From: Augochlora pura
Taxonomy: Eukaryota > Arthropoda > Insecta > Hymenoptera > Halictidae
Reading direction: 5' to 3'
Assembly: GCF_028453695.1 (NCBI RefSeq)
Contig: NC_135782.1
Coordinates: forward strand, 16,796,190-16,860,189
Length of the DNA stretch: 64,000 nt
Below the pieces are notes generated by a model that did no database searches, had not been told where the DNA came from, and worked only from the letters and a program-made list of their open reading frames with translations. Both the position numbers and the translations under genes were made by a program. Below are positions 1 to 12,379 of the stretch, one piece after another (the stretch's first letter is position 1; each line of letters begins with the position of its first letter).

Positions 1-723
1 CGAAGATGGGACCCGTTATGGAGATGAGAGCGGGCCCCGGCGGACAATGGCTTTCGGGCCCTGAATTCATAATCCCCGTTCCAGCTACGCCGCACAATGA
101 TCCAAATATGTTTTCTGTATAACAAAACGCTTTTATAAATGTTTATCATCAATTTAAATATTATCTGATGCCGGGCGGTATTCCGGGCGCGGGTCCTACG
201 GTGGCCCAGCCTCTTCTCTGTCTGCCCTTTCTTCGTCTTTCCACAGGTGGAGCGGATGAGCAATGGCCCACAGATTTTTCGCTGCCTACCGCAGAGACTT
301 GACTTTACGTCTTTTAGCTCTCGACTCACTCCATTCCGCGACGACTTCTTCTTCTTCGTCTCCTTCTGCTCTCCCCCAACCTACGCAAAAGTTACGAATG
401 AATTAGAACGAGCCAGAGGGAACTCTTCGGTTTCCCCGTTCAGAGAACGGTGTCCTTTTCAGCCGACCCTCCGCCAGCTTTCTTTGCGCGAACTCTTTCA
501 TATTAATCTTCCCAGCTATCGATACGGAACATCGCCGACTGCGTAACGACAATGCCTGTGAACTGTCCTATTCATAGGCACAATGCCTGGTTATCGGGCA
601 TTCGAGAATGATGATCTCCATTGCTGTATTGTGTACGCTCTGTTAAGGGTGACTGTGGAATTATGAAACTGGATAAATTGACGGATCAGGCGCCACTTGG
701 GACCAACTTAATTTGGTGTATAT

Positions 724-754
724 TTTAGGTTAGGTCTCTAGGACCTAACCTAAA
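724..754. repeat. Perfect inverted repeat of TTAGG-like telomere words
   Basis: Arms TTTAGGTTAGGTC (724-736) and GACCTAACCTAAA (742-754) are exact reverse complements around a 5-base loop. TTAGG is the usual insect telomere unit, whereas the word here is TTAGGT, so this is telomere-like rather than telomeric. Isolated CCTAACCTAA or TTAGGTTAGG words also occur near 1365, 10527, 23503, 30112, 59043 and 59522. Confidence 0.75.
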
Positions 755-2171
755 GGATCTTACACATGACTCTTACCTTCCACTTGGTTCTTACTCTAAG
801 GTTCCTTTCTAAGGTTCCCTCTAAATAACGTTATATACGTTTAAGGTTATGTTTAGCTCTTTCGAGGTTATGTCAGCGTCTTTCCTCAAACAGATTTCCC
901 TCTATAAGACTGGACATTGTGCCAATCCGTGTCAGTCTCACCTGCGGCAAATTGTCCCGAAAAAAATATCTGTAATGGGGTCCCGTCGAAAAAATGTTTA
1001 TGGCATCGTCTCGTACGCAAGAACCGTCGCCCGGCGAAATTTATTTCGACTTGATCACACGTCGGGGCTAGAGCCCGGATTCCGTGCCGGGCGAAACCGG
1101 TGCCGCGGCTCGTCGAGAGAGGGCCGGCGATGATTATTATTCCGCCTCCGGGGCCAACGTCACACACCCGGCCCATTTTTCTTCCGCTGCACGCGCTTAA
1201 CCCCGCGCGACTTGCCGCGGTATTAACACCAGCTTTACGGACCACTAAAGACAGCTGCTTTACGCTGTCCAATAAAAACGGGTGGAATGCACTGCGCCCG
1301 GCGATTTTTATTCCACGCGTACGCCACGTAACTGTAACATAACCTACGCGTAATCTTAGGCATAACCTAACATTTGCCAGGAATACGTCTTTGCGGAAAT
1401 AACTTTGCAATCAAGAGAGTCAAGTATGGTAGTATAACCCTTTAAGATAAATTTATACTATATCAATTTATTATAATTTACAGTATTATATAAAAGTTCT
1501 GAGAATTCTTTTTATTAATTCATTTACTTTATATTATTTTAATTTTTCTAATTGATTTTTTAAAAGTACTCCTAGGTATATAATGATGGAAATTAATTAA
1601 TTTATTAACCAAATAATTTTATTATTACTTACAAAAATTGAGAAACCGTTCTTTTGGCTATAGAATTAAATCTAGCGTTAGATAAGGGCAGAAAATGATT
1701 TTGAACGATTCTCTCGCGTTTCCCGCCGATGATTTAGGATATACCAACGATTAGGGCAATATTATGAACAAGGGCGGCGCGGCTGAGCGCGGGGGCTTCG
1801 CTCGTTACACGATAGCCCAGGCGAAATTGGAAGCCGCGATTATCTCTCGGGTTTCGAGCTTTGAATTTTAAACGGGTCCGGCTTGGAACAGTAGTTTGGT
1901 CTACGTGCGTATACAACTTTTAACCGCGCTTCCTGTTATCTAATTAAGTCGCAACTTGTCACGGGAACTAATATACGGAGTAATGCGCGGGGATCGCTGT
2001 TTAGAATTACTTACGGCGACTTGTTTTTCGGCGGGATTACGCGCGCCGTGATTTGCATTTTAAAGCGCGCGAGGGAATTTCTTCTTCGTACATCGTACGG
2101 ACGATAAAATCGAGAGAAGGATTTGCATTAAATTTATTATTGAGCCGATTGAATATATCTGTGACACTGTT

Positions 2172-2437
2172 GATTTATATTTATGTCATAATCTATACAT
2201 AACTTTGATCTATATCTGTAGCATAAACTATACATAATCTTGATCTATATTTATGACATAAACTGTACATAATCTTTGATCTATATCTACAGCATAAACT
2301 ATACATAATCTTGATCTATATTTATGATATAAACTGTACATAATCTTTGTCTATATCTATGACATAAACTGTACATAATCTTTGTCCATATCTTTGACAT
2401 AACCTATACATAATATTGATCTATATCTGCGACATTA
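2172..2437. repeat. Tandem array, about 35-36-bp unit, about seven copies
   Basis: The unit reads roughly GATCTATATCT..GACATAAACT.TACATAATCTT. Starts at 2172 and 2207 fix the period, and the pattern continues with substitutions to 2437. No open frame is associated with it. Confidence 0.85.
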
Positions 2438-3350
2438 TGGCGTGATTTTTAAATATTGCTAATTTTAAGGGCCAATAGGGCAACAGTATTTTTAATTATT
2501 TTCAATAATACTATTTGTTTTAACAGAGTGATACAAATTTTTAAAAAAATTCAAGGTAGCAATACCATACCATACTAATTTAAAAAAAATTGTCAATACC
2601 TAAATAAATATCGTAAACAATTTTTAAAAAATTGAATTACACAGTCTCCTCGCTTCCAAATTTCTAAATTAACTTTCACAATAAAAATTAACAAAATCAT
2701 ACATTCTTTAAAACGATCCCGCCCTATTATTCCACGCTACTGTTAATTAATAAATTAACGGCATTATCAATTACGACCCCAGTTTACAATGTCTCGGGAA
2801 AAATCGATGTTTCATCATCGCCTCGTTTCGTTTAGAGGAGAAGCGGAATGGATTTCGCCCGGGCGAGGCCGTCGCAAAGCGAAACATCGCTGGAAAACAA
2901 GGGGTGCGACGGCGTCGGCGGCGGCGACGAAGGCGAAAGAATCGAATAAATTAATACTTAATCAGCGGAGGAAAGGCGGGGGAGGTAGCGGAGCGTGAAA
3001 GGGAGAGAAATTTACGACGAGCGGACGCTTCGCGTTTCCACGATAATATCCTCGGGTGTCTCGTGATTAATGCAGGCGCTCGGGTTGGTGAAAAGGCGGC
3101 GGGGACTTACGCGAGGATCGACTCGTGATCCAGAAAAACTGGCTGCTCGAGACGGAAAGAATAATGGAGTCGCGCACTGATGACTCCTTTCGGCGGAAAC
3201 CTCGGCGTCTCGGCGACGACGACATCGTCGACGTCCACGACGTCGACGGCTAAGTCTACCAGCCTTGATGTGACGATGGACGCGAGCCTTTAACGTGTAT
3301 AGCGAGCTCAAAACAAGCATTTATTCAGAAATGGTGATTTGAATGATTCC

Positions 3351-3935
3351 AGAGGCACTGACATAACCTTAAAATTTTTTTAGAATTATTGTGATGAGTA
3401 GCAATGATTTTCCAGATTTTATATTTTTGCACGCACTAACATAACCTCAAGATTTTTGTAAAATTGTTTTATAATCATTTATATTCTGGGAGACACTGAC
3501 ATAACCTTAAAATTTTTTTAGAATTATTGCGATGAGTGGCAATGATTTTAGAGACTCTATGTTTTGAGAGACACTGACATAACCTCTGAAATTTTATAAA
3601 ACTGAAATGGATTGCAATAATCGTGGTTTTAATATTCTTAGGAGCACTGACATAACCTCAACATTTTTATGGAATTAGTGGGATGAGTAACAGTGATTTT
3701 TGGAGACTTTATGCTTTGAGAAACCTCCGAAATTTTGTAAAATTAAAATAGGTTGCAATAATCGTGATTCTAATGATCTTAGTGGTACTGACATAACCTC
3801 GAAAATATTGGAAAATTAAATTCAATCAGCAGAGATAATATCGTGACTCTAACGATTAGAATGAGAAGGTTATAACTTTAAAAATTTAGTGTTAATAATA
3901 ATCATCTTTAACGCTTTGGGAGACACTGCCATAAC
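3351..3935. repeat. Diverged tandem array with two-part (higher-order) unit marked by CACTGACATAACC
   Basis: The marker CACTGACATAACC, or a close variant, begins near 3356, 3434, 3494, 3572, 3645, 3787 and 3914. Spacers alternate between an A type (AGAATTATTG.GATGAGTAGCAATGATTTT) and a B type (TTGTAAAAT..GGATTGCAATAATCGTG), so the real repeat is a dimer of about 140 bp. Confidence 0.75.
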
Positions 3936-5162
3936 CTCAAAAATATTTCGAAACTAGATAATGGTATATAGATTCGCATAATCAATCGTGTCACAAATGA
4001 CAACTAAATCTCGTTGCAAACGTCTTGTTAATTAATTCCACCAAAAATAGTCAAAATCATTGTAAATCATGAAGCCGGTTATGTCACGTGGCACGTGACG
4101 ATCCAACGATATGTACCTTATGATCGCAGCAGGTGTTTATAGAATTCGTGCGATCTTTCCCGCGCGCATCTCATCTCTATCGACGCTCTCTACTCGATCG
4201 ATTTCACATGCCGAACAATTATGTCAATTACTCGGAGCCGATTCGTCGATTCCGATAATGCGACGCGGCGTCACCGACGCTGACAGCGGCATTCTACCCG
4301 GCCCGGCTAATGATAGCGCTTAATGGGCTCCCGTACCGTCGAGAACGAGATCGATAGCCGAAATTCCCATAGCGTGGCCGTCGAGAGCCCCGTGGATCGA
4401 AGACGATTGCAAATGTTCTACCCTTTAACGAGACAAATCACGCCATTATCGGCCAGATGATTCGTATTAAAGGCCCCTGCTACCATCGAGAGCTTACGTT
4501 TCACTTGCCAGAGCGGATGCTAATCCATGGATATCAGTGATCGTGACAATGGACGCATGGGGAATGCGTGGAACACTTCTGCACCGGGTCCGTGGGGTAT
4601 CAAGTCATAGAACTGGTCATAACTCGGTAAAAAAAATCGTACAAGGATGAACCTAAGCTCGTTTTAACGCTGTTACTACATGCAATCAAGTAATTTTAGT
4701 CTGGATATTAAAAAAAATTTATCGGTCCTCCTACGATTTTTCAAAGTTGACCATTGTGATAAGTAGACAAAGAAACGTGAACTTCGAGAATAGCTTCGAC
4801 AGTAAAAGGGTTACAGTCGTTAAAAAAACGAAGCGGTCAAGGTCGGGTCATCGTTAGGGCAGGCTCTGGGCAGAATTTAAGAATCGTCCGGGCAATAGAG
4901 CGACAGAAGGGAAACGTTTTCGGGGCGTGCGGGAATTGTCGGCGTTTCCGCGGCACGCAATCGCTCGTGTTTCGTTATCGCGGCTCTCGCAATTCGCCAT
5001 TAAACCCCCCGGGGCTATTTTCGGGCGGGTCCCGGTTTCTCCTCGGCGACACGGCCGGCCACCGCGGATGCGTGCGGTTGTCGTTATCAATTTTATGATT
5101 TCGGCGAGGACGCGCCCGCCTGGCGAGAGCGTTTCACGCCTGAGGTGAGACGGGAGAACGCC

Positions 5163-5193
<31 letters not shown>
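5163..5193. repeat. GA microsatellite
   Basis: A near-perfect (GA)n run with one AAAG interruption, lying inside a CpG-rich stretch. Apparent Arg-Glu repeat reading frames over it are artefacts. Confidence 0.95.
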
Positions 5194-5195
<2 letters not shown>

Positions 5196-5434
5196 CCCGC
5201 CGTTTATTTATCGGGGGCCGATAGCATCGGCCGGCGGAGGAACAGAGACCGGGGAACCGGCCGGCCGCCGTTAATGATTACGTTGGACACTCGTGGAAAC
5301 GGGCCGGGCCTGAATAAAATCCACGATCTCTCGTTGGACGCATTGCGACAAACGAGACGGGGTTAACGCCGCCTAGATCGCCCCGCGACGATAACTATTT
5401 TATGACCGGCCGAACAGCGTGTACCTGCGTGCCT

Positions 5435-5695
5435 CTCTCTTTCTCTCTCCGCCGCTTTCAATCTCTGCTTCTTTTTCCCTTTACCTCTTTCTACCTCTTT
5501 CTCTCTGTACCCCTTTCTCTCTTTTTCACTCTTTAACTCTTTCTCTCTTTTTCACTCTTTAACTCTTTCTCTCTTCCTTTTTCACTCTTTACCTCCTTTC
5601 TCTCTTCCTTTCTCTCTCTTTCTCTCTTTACCTCTTTTTCTCTCTCTCTTTCTCTCTTCCTTCCTCTCACTACCTCTCTCTGTCTCTATCGTTCT
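5435..5695. repeat. Polypyrimidine CT/CTTT tract
   Basis: About 260 bp almost entirely of C and T on the plus strand, with sub-repeats of TTTCTCTC and TTTTTCACTCTTTAACTC. It is low complexity and could form H-DNA; no gene is present. Confidence 0.9.
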
Positions 5696-5841
5696 CTCGG
5701 TGTATGTGTGCTCGAAAACTCGGTCCGACGGACACCAACACGGACGCGGGATCTGAGAATTGAAATCGGGAGATCGTTACTTTACAAATGAGCGAGCATC
5801 TCGCGTAACAGGTTGCTGTTTTTCATTTCTATCGGATCGAT

Positions 5842-5866
5842 ACGAAACGAAACGAAACGAAACGAA
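5842..5866. repeat. ACGAA pentanucleotide repeat, about five units
   Basis: Five tandem ACGAA units lie between unique sequences, just upstream of the AGACGT array. Confidence 0.9.
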
Positions 5867-5942
5867 GATGTACTCTGTGCTCCGATAGTTTTTGTAATTG
5901 TGTCGCGAGGGGTATAGTTTGTACCATTTTTCAGCACGAAAA

Positions 5943-6690
5943 CGTCTTTAAGACGTGTTTAAGACCTCTTTAAGACGTTTTTATGACGTTATTAAAGCGA
6001 TAGAAATACGTCATATAAAACGTTTTTGAGACGGATGAAAGTTGTTATTAAGACGTTTATAAGACGTCTTTGTGGCGCGTGAAAGACGTTATAAAGACAT
6101 TCATAAGACGTTTCTGAGACGGATAAAAGACGTGGTCGGATCTTCTTAATAATTGTATCGCGAGGATACGCTTTGTACATTATTCAGCAAGAAGACGTCT
6201 TTAAGGCGTTTTTAAGAAGTTTTTAAGACTTTATAAGACGTTTATAAGACGTCAGTAAGACGTTTTTGAGAGACATGAAAGACGTATGTTATTGAATCAA
6301 GACGTTCCGAATGTTTTATGAATGGCTTACGAACGGCCTAGAAATGTCGTGTTAAAATTTAAGACATCCTTTAGACGTCTTATAGATGTCTTATAGACAC
6401 CTTCAAGATGTCTAGAATATTCTACTAGTATCCTGTGTTACAAACTAGGTAATTTTTGAGACGTTTCTTAGACATCTCTAAATTACATCATATGGACGTC
6501 TTCTGAACGTTCTTAAGACGTCTTGAACGTCCTGTGGACGTCCTAGAAAGTCCTGGGAACATCCTAAAAACGTTCTATGTATATCGTCCCTTCTACATAA
6601 AAAATAAGACGTCCTAACGACATCCAAAATTGAACGTCCTTTTAACATCAGAAATTCGACGTCTTAAAGACATCCACTTTAGACTATGAT
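5943..6690. repeat. Degenerate AGACGT-based tandem array, about 750 bp
   Basis: AAGACGT / ACGTCTT words recur every 10-30 bases (for example AAGACGTTTATAAGACGTC), each centred on a self-complementary ACGT. The first half is mostly AAGACGTTTT. From about 6360 the words become CTTATAGATGTC and GGACGTCCT, a drift or strand switch. No coding frame fits it. Confidence 0.85.
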
Positions 6691-7307
6691 CTAAACCCTA
6701 TCCACATATAATTATTTTATTATTTCTGACCAGACATAAATCCTGTCCTAATAGCCTGCCCAGACGTAAAACGAAAACATATACCACATCCACTGCCCAT
6801 CGATTGCATCGACAACAAAAGACGTAAAACGAGAAGCACATAAACGTTAACGGAAGTTGATAAACTTGTTGCCGGTTTTTGCCGCATTCTTACAGTTGAT
6901 CCGCGATGCTCTCGTTCCAGCGATGCGGCCCGATATACTCCGAAAAGCCCTTCCTGACTTCCGTTTTAATTAGCGAGTACCCGCGCGCCGCCGGCGACGG
7001 CGGCACGTTGATAGCATCGATCCCTCCCTCCCTCCCGCCCTCCACAACCGCCGAAAACACGTCAAACGGCGCGGCGGACCCCGCGATTATTTATCACTTT
7101 GATCCGGATAATTTCGAAGCCGGCGAGCGTGCCGCCGTCGCCGTCGTCTCGCGTTTATTTCGTTCGCGATCTCACGGAACGCCGGGAAATTGAAAACTCG
7201 TTCGAACCACCGTTTTTCCGCGGAAAAAGCGTGCACCGAATCTCGTGGCTTAACCGGCGGGGTAGAAAAGCTGCCTCGAACAATGTATTAGACGCGGGTG
7301 GGAAGGA

Positions 7308-7322
7308 GGGGGGGGGGGGGGG
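7308..7322. repeat. Poly-G run at edge of assembly gap
   Basis: Fifteen G bases run directly into the N block, so their true length is unknown. Confidence 0.95.
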
Positions 7323-7422
7323 NNNNNNNNNNNNNNNNNNNNNNNNNNNNNNNNNNNNNNNNNNNNNNNNNNNNNNNNNNNNNNNNNNNNNNNNNNNNNN
7401 NNNNNNNNNNNNNNNNNNNNNN
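7323..7422. other. Assembly gap (100 N)
   Basis: Exactly 100 N, the usual placeholder for a gap of unknown size. It sits between a poly-G run and a CT microsatellite, so the gap is probably caused by simple sequence. Reading frames crossing it have no meaning. Confidence 0.98.

Positions 7423-7469
<47 letters not shown>
7423..7469. repeat. CT microsatellite
   Basis: A perfect (CT)n of 47 bases begins at the gap edge, so it may be longer in the genome. Confidence 0.97.
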
Positions 7470-7471
<2 letters not shown>

Positions 7472-7805
7472 CACTGTGAAACGCGTAGCGCCGAACCTAA
7501 TTCAGGTCGAGTCTTTTCTTCTTTTTTTCGAAAACGAAACCCCCACGTATGGATATATACCAGCGTGCACGCGATGATAAACACGCTTCTTGTTTCTTCT
7601 ATTTTTGCTCCGCAACCTGTCATTCCATGGTCTCTACGGGGTTAGCCGTGTAGACACAGACCGGACGCGCCGCTATTACCAACGCGAACGATCATTCTCC
7701 CGAGACTCGCGTTTTCGAAGAACCGATGAAGGGTATCGCGCTTTGGAAAATAGCTGTATCTGGATCAATTTTGACCTGGTCGATTTTAATTGTTCCTTTG
7801 GAGTG

Positions 7806-7960
7806 TTGTAAATAAATTATGAGGTATGTAAATAAATTGTGATATAGGTAAATATATTGTAATATATGTATATAAATTAGGATATAGGTAAATAAATTTT
7901 AATGTAGATAAATAAATTATGATATAGGTAAATAAATTGTGATGTAAGTAAATGATGATA
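7806..7960. repeat. AT-rich tandem array, about 20-bp unit
   Basis: Repeats of AAATAAATTGTGATATAGGT with substitutions, about seven copies. No gene. Confidence 0.85.
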
Positions 7961-8285
7961 TATTAGGAACGAAGGAGAGGCTGATATGTCAAAGAATACC
8001 CTTTGTCATATTGCTAAATAAAGCTTAGAATTTTTATAAAAATAGTTAATAATATAGCTGTGAAAATAGTGTTAATGGACTGTAGATAATTATAGGAATT
8101 TGACTGAAATTTTAATGAATTGAAATAATTTTATCACTGTAAGAAATAATATAAAAATCAACGTCAATAAGCTGCCATGAAGGAGTAATTATTATACTGT
8201 AATAGCAATAAAAGAATTCTAATAATAATTTAACGGAATAAATAATAATATAATTTGGTAATTAGAGAAAATTAATACTACAGAG

Positions 8286-8455
8286 CTATAGTGTCGACGC
8301 GACAAGTGGACGCCCTAGCGTTCACTGATTTCCCCGTCCACCAGCTGCAGTGGCGAGACAATGAGTGCCCCACCACTGTAGCTAGTAGGAGGGGGAAGAA
8401 GTTACCTCAGCGTCGCCTTCTTATGGCGCGAGGACTATAGTGCGCCCACGCTATA
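8286..8455. other. CpG-rich island in AT-rich intron, possible decayed mobile element
   Basis: A roughly 170-bp GC-rich block is sharply bounded by AT-rich DNA on both sides. CTATAGTG occurs near both ends (8286 and 8434), in direct orientation, and CCACCAGCTGCAGTGG lies in the middle. I see no convincing terminal inverted repeat, so an inserted element is only a possibility. Confidence 0.3.
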
Positions 8456-8970
8456 AAATCACTATAAAAATAATAAAGAATCTCTGCCAAAAAATAATTT
8501 AATTAAACAGCCATTATAATCCAAATATTCTCTGGAACAAAATTCACGGAAAATCTTAATAAATTCAGTCTTAAAATTTCCAAAGCAATACACTTCCTCT
8601 CAGTGAACTCATCAGCGTTAAGTACATCAACTCGAGTGACAGCTGTCCCCTCTGCTTTGCCTTTCTAATACGGCACGCGAACATACACCCACTAATGTTT
8701 AAATACGTAATCGCGACGGGCGGTTCTTTAAGCAAAAACAACAGACAGACAGATAGCGTTCGAGATTCGCGACACGTGATTTCGCTGAACATCGTCCGGC
8801 GTTCTCGATCTGGGTTAGCGCAAACTTTCCAGGCGCGGGGAGAGGGAATATCGTAGCCGAACCGAGCACGGGGGTTTTCACCTCGCGCCACGCGATTCCG
8901 GGATTCCGGATTAATAATTTACCCCGGTCGTGTCGCGACAAAACATTGCTCCGTGGCAACACGATTCCAA

Positions 8971-9008
8971 GAGAGCGATAGAGAGAGAGAGAGCGAGAGA
9001 GAGAGAGG
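8971..9008. repeat. GA microsatellite
   Basis: (GA)n with two interruptions, followed by G-rich sequence. Confidence 0.93.
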
Positions 9009-9477
9009 GGGGGTGGGGTGGAGACCACCGGGTCCGGCGCGGCATAATCGATGTTTCAGGCCGTGCAACGACCTTCGATTCTCCAGGCCGCTGCTCCATT
9101 TATCGTCACGGGGATTACAAATCCCGGCGCGCGAATTCGTGCGTCTACGGTAATCGAAAGTATACCCCGGGCCTCGGGCACGGTTTGAATTCGAATTACC
9201 GGGAAGAATTACACGGAAACCGCGCGGTGGTACGTGCGAGCGCGGGTGGTTCCGCCAATACCTGGTAAACCGGGGGGCGCGGTGTGTTTCACTTCTTAAC
9301 GTCACGTTCCAAGCGTGATTCTTACGGTTACCGGAGTCACGGTGATTAGGATTGTTTGGGGTGCTCCGCCGGGTTCGGTTAATAACGCGACGCGTTAGTT
9401 ATTGTTACGTAAATAATTGTTGTGTGTGGGATGGGTAATGTGATAACAAAAGTGGAGGGAGGAGAGGTATTTCTGTG

Positions 9478-10290
9478 TAGCTGTGTTTGTGTATTTCTAT
9501 ATTTTTGTGATGCTATAATCATATAATTATAGTACTCTATAATTGTGTGATACTATAATTCTTTGATAATATGATACTATATTAATATATTCAAATAATG
9601 CTATAATCCTATATTGCTATAGTATTAGGATACGCTATTTCTATAATCCAATAATCATATAATCATATAATCCTATATATCTAAACTTTTATAATATTGT
9701 AATGATATATTTCTACATTCCAATTATCGTATGACCATACATTCCCTTATTCCAGTATTATTATATTTCTATATTATTATAGTGATATATTTCTATGTTC
9801 GCATTGCTCTATAATCCTATAACTAGGATTCATCATACATTCCCATATTCCTGTATCCTTACAATCATATAATACTATAATCCTATCATCACTATATTCG
9901 TATATTCCTGTATTCCAATATTCCTATACATCTATATTATTTTGATGATATAATTCTATGTTCTTATAGTCCTATAATTATATGATGCTCTATTCCTATA
10001 TTCCCGTTTTCTCATATATCGATATACCTATATTATTATAGCAATATAGTTCTCCATTCCTTAACCATATTCCTTAACCATATTAACCGCATTCCTATAA
10101 CCTTATTTTCCTATATTAATGTATCACTATATTCCTATAACCTTATTTTCCTATATTAATATATCACTATATTCCTATAATACCTTATATATTATGATAT
10201 TAACATATTACTATAATCCTATAATTTTATATTCCTAGAGCCTATATTCCACTATTCCTATGTTCCTATATTCCTATATTTCGACTATAT
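9478..10290. repeat. Degenerate AT-rich satellite, TATATTCCTATAATCC words
   Basis: About 800 bp consist of variants of ATATTCCTATA and TATAATCCTATA with no fixed period visible by eye. Some higher-order copies exist: a stretch of about 50 bp with CCTTATTTTCCTATATTAAT is repeated near 10100 and 10143. No gene. Confidence 0.85.
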
Positions 10291-11412
10291 CTCTGCTATA
10301 ATCATCACAAAATAAAACTATCCAAATATAAGATACCTTCAACTATTTATATTTATTTAAATACAGTTGACGATACGAAAGCCACTCTCACTCAACAACT
10401 ATCGACTCCACTGTACCTTTAACTCCCAATCAGAACAGTGTACCGTTGACAGTTAATATACATCTTTTACATCGCACGTCTCTATCCTTAACTGTCGATC
10501 CTTAACAACGTCCCCGTGTCGAGATACAGTAGGTTAGGTACGCCACAGGTACTTCTCGCGCGCATTCCAGTAAATAATTGAAAGGTACCGAAGGGTTACC
10601 GGCGGCGGCCAATGAAGGCGACGGCGAAATAGCTTCGACTGCTTCCGAGCGTCTCGCCGGTGAGACATTACGGAGACAATCGAATGCTTTCTACGGCTAT
10701 TGGAAGTTCGTGGAGGAGATAACGAAGCGCGGGGAGAGAGGGTGGGGAGCAGAGACGATCGTTTCTTTTCCGGCTACTTTGGTCTACGGAGTGCCGTGAA
10801 TTTCACGAAATGACCCTCGCATAAATTGCCATCGAGATCGGCGCCGATGAGAAGCCCAGGGATGGAGGGGAGGGGGTGGGGTGGGGTCGCGCTACATCCG
10901 TACACTTCTTCGATTTGCAAATCAATTCGTTTGCCGGCTGCCACTCGAATCGTTCGTCTATGAGCTTCTTCCTCTATTTCTTCTTTTTTACCTCTGTCTG
11001 TCCTAATTTCTTATTCTCTCTCTCTCTAGCTTCTTCTTTTTCCTCGTTTTTTGCTTCTTCCTCTCTAACGGATTATATAAGATTTATATACTCTTTAATG
11101 TGGCAGAGATTATAAGATTTATAAAGACTATGATATGACAGTGTATATAAGATTTATAAACTCTATAATATGGCAGACTTGACTTATGTGCAATCTATAT
11201 TTTTCTATAACATCTCGTGTACATTGTATAAATTTTTGTGAATGAAGAATACGTTTCTAGATGATTTTATATAAATTTTCTAAGCTCAGAAACCAAGAAA
11301 TACCGCCTATAGTATTTTATATAAATCTACTAGCTTTCATTTAAATTGTTTAAGGTTATGTATGCGTGACATAATTTTGACATAACCTTCTCACAATCTT
11401 GATGTAATTAAA

Positions 11413-11634
11413 AGACACTTGAACTCATTTGAAGTAACTTTTTCCTCAGAAGAAATCCGATCCGCAGCTCCGTTTTCGAGTTATTAACGAAAATCTCTGA
11501 CCAATCACAGCTAGAGGGCGGAGCCTTTAATTCCGAGGCGTGGCGTTGTCAGTTTTGCTTTAATAACTCGCAAACGATGCCACTTAGAGAATTTTCGCAA
11601 AGGAAAAAGTTGCTCCAAATGACTCCAGGAACCC
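11413..11634. mobile_element. Fold-back element family F1, copy 1
   Basis: The left arm includes AAGTAACTTTTTCC and CGAGTTATTAACGAAAA. The right arm includes TTTAATAACTCGCAAACG and CGCAAAGGAAAAAGTTGC, the reverse complements with mismatches. Arms are about 70-85 bases. The loop contains GACCAATCAC, GGGCGGAGCC and GGCGTGGC. No transposase frame is present, so it is non-autonomous, MITE-like. Confidence 0.85.
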
Positions 11635-12379
11635 TTTACCATTAACTTTGCAAATCAATCCAAATTAAAAAATAATTATTGGAAAAAATAATCATTAATT
11701 GTAAAAATAAACCTTATCAAGTTCATTAAACCGCGTTGCTGTGTGTCACAGTCTCCGCCTAGCGGCGCGAGCTGTCGAACAGACACGAGAGCGTTCTTTG
11801 GAAATTATCGAACGACGGAAAATGAATGCCGAATGCAGCTCTCTCGGCGTTCCTGTCCGCGGGCGCGGGGGTGCGCAGGGGTAGGAGGATGTATCGCTTT
11901 CGCGGAGATTGAGCGCGGCTGACGTTCTCGGCCAGGCGAAATATTTTATTCAAGACGTTGCCTGGTATTGCCTCGGAATCGTAAGCGGCAGCCCCCGGAC
12001 TTGTTACAGATGAAGACAATTACCCCGGCGTGGAACAGAGGCGAAGACCGGTGACGGGGTATGGTAGGGGCGGGGGGAGGGAGAGGCAAGAAAAACGAAA
12101 GAGGGAGGCCGCTAGAAGCAAAAAGTTTCATGAATATCAAGAAGCTCGTGGCTACAAATTTCACGGTAACCTAGATTCGAGGGAATACGACCTATCACTC
12201 CGACGCCCGCGTATCATACGTTCAGGCGATACGGCGATGACTCCGCAATTTCTTAATCAGCCAGGATACGTGACTCCCGCGAAGCATGATCCAACCAATG
12301 ATAATAATAGGAAGGATAATAATTTAATTTAAACTAATTTAAATCATTTTCATGGTTACGACAGATTAAAATGAGAAGA

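Noticed and set aside
886..1410. 174-codon minus-strand open frame
   Set aside because: No motif or domain, and a plus-strand frame overlaps it. It is judged a chance frame.
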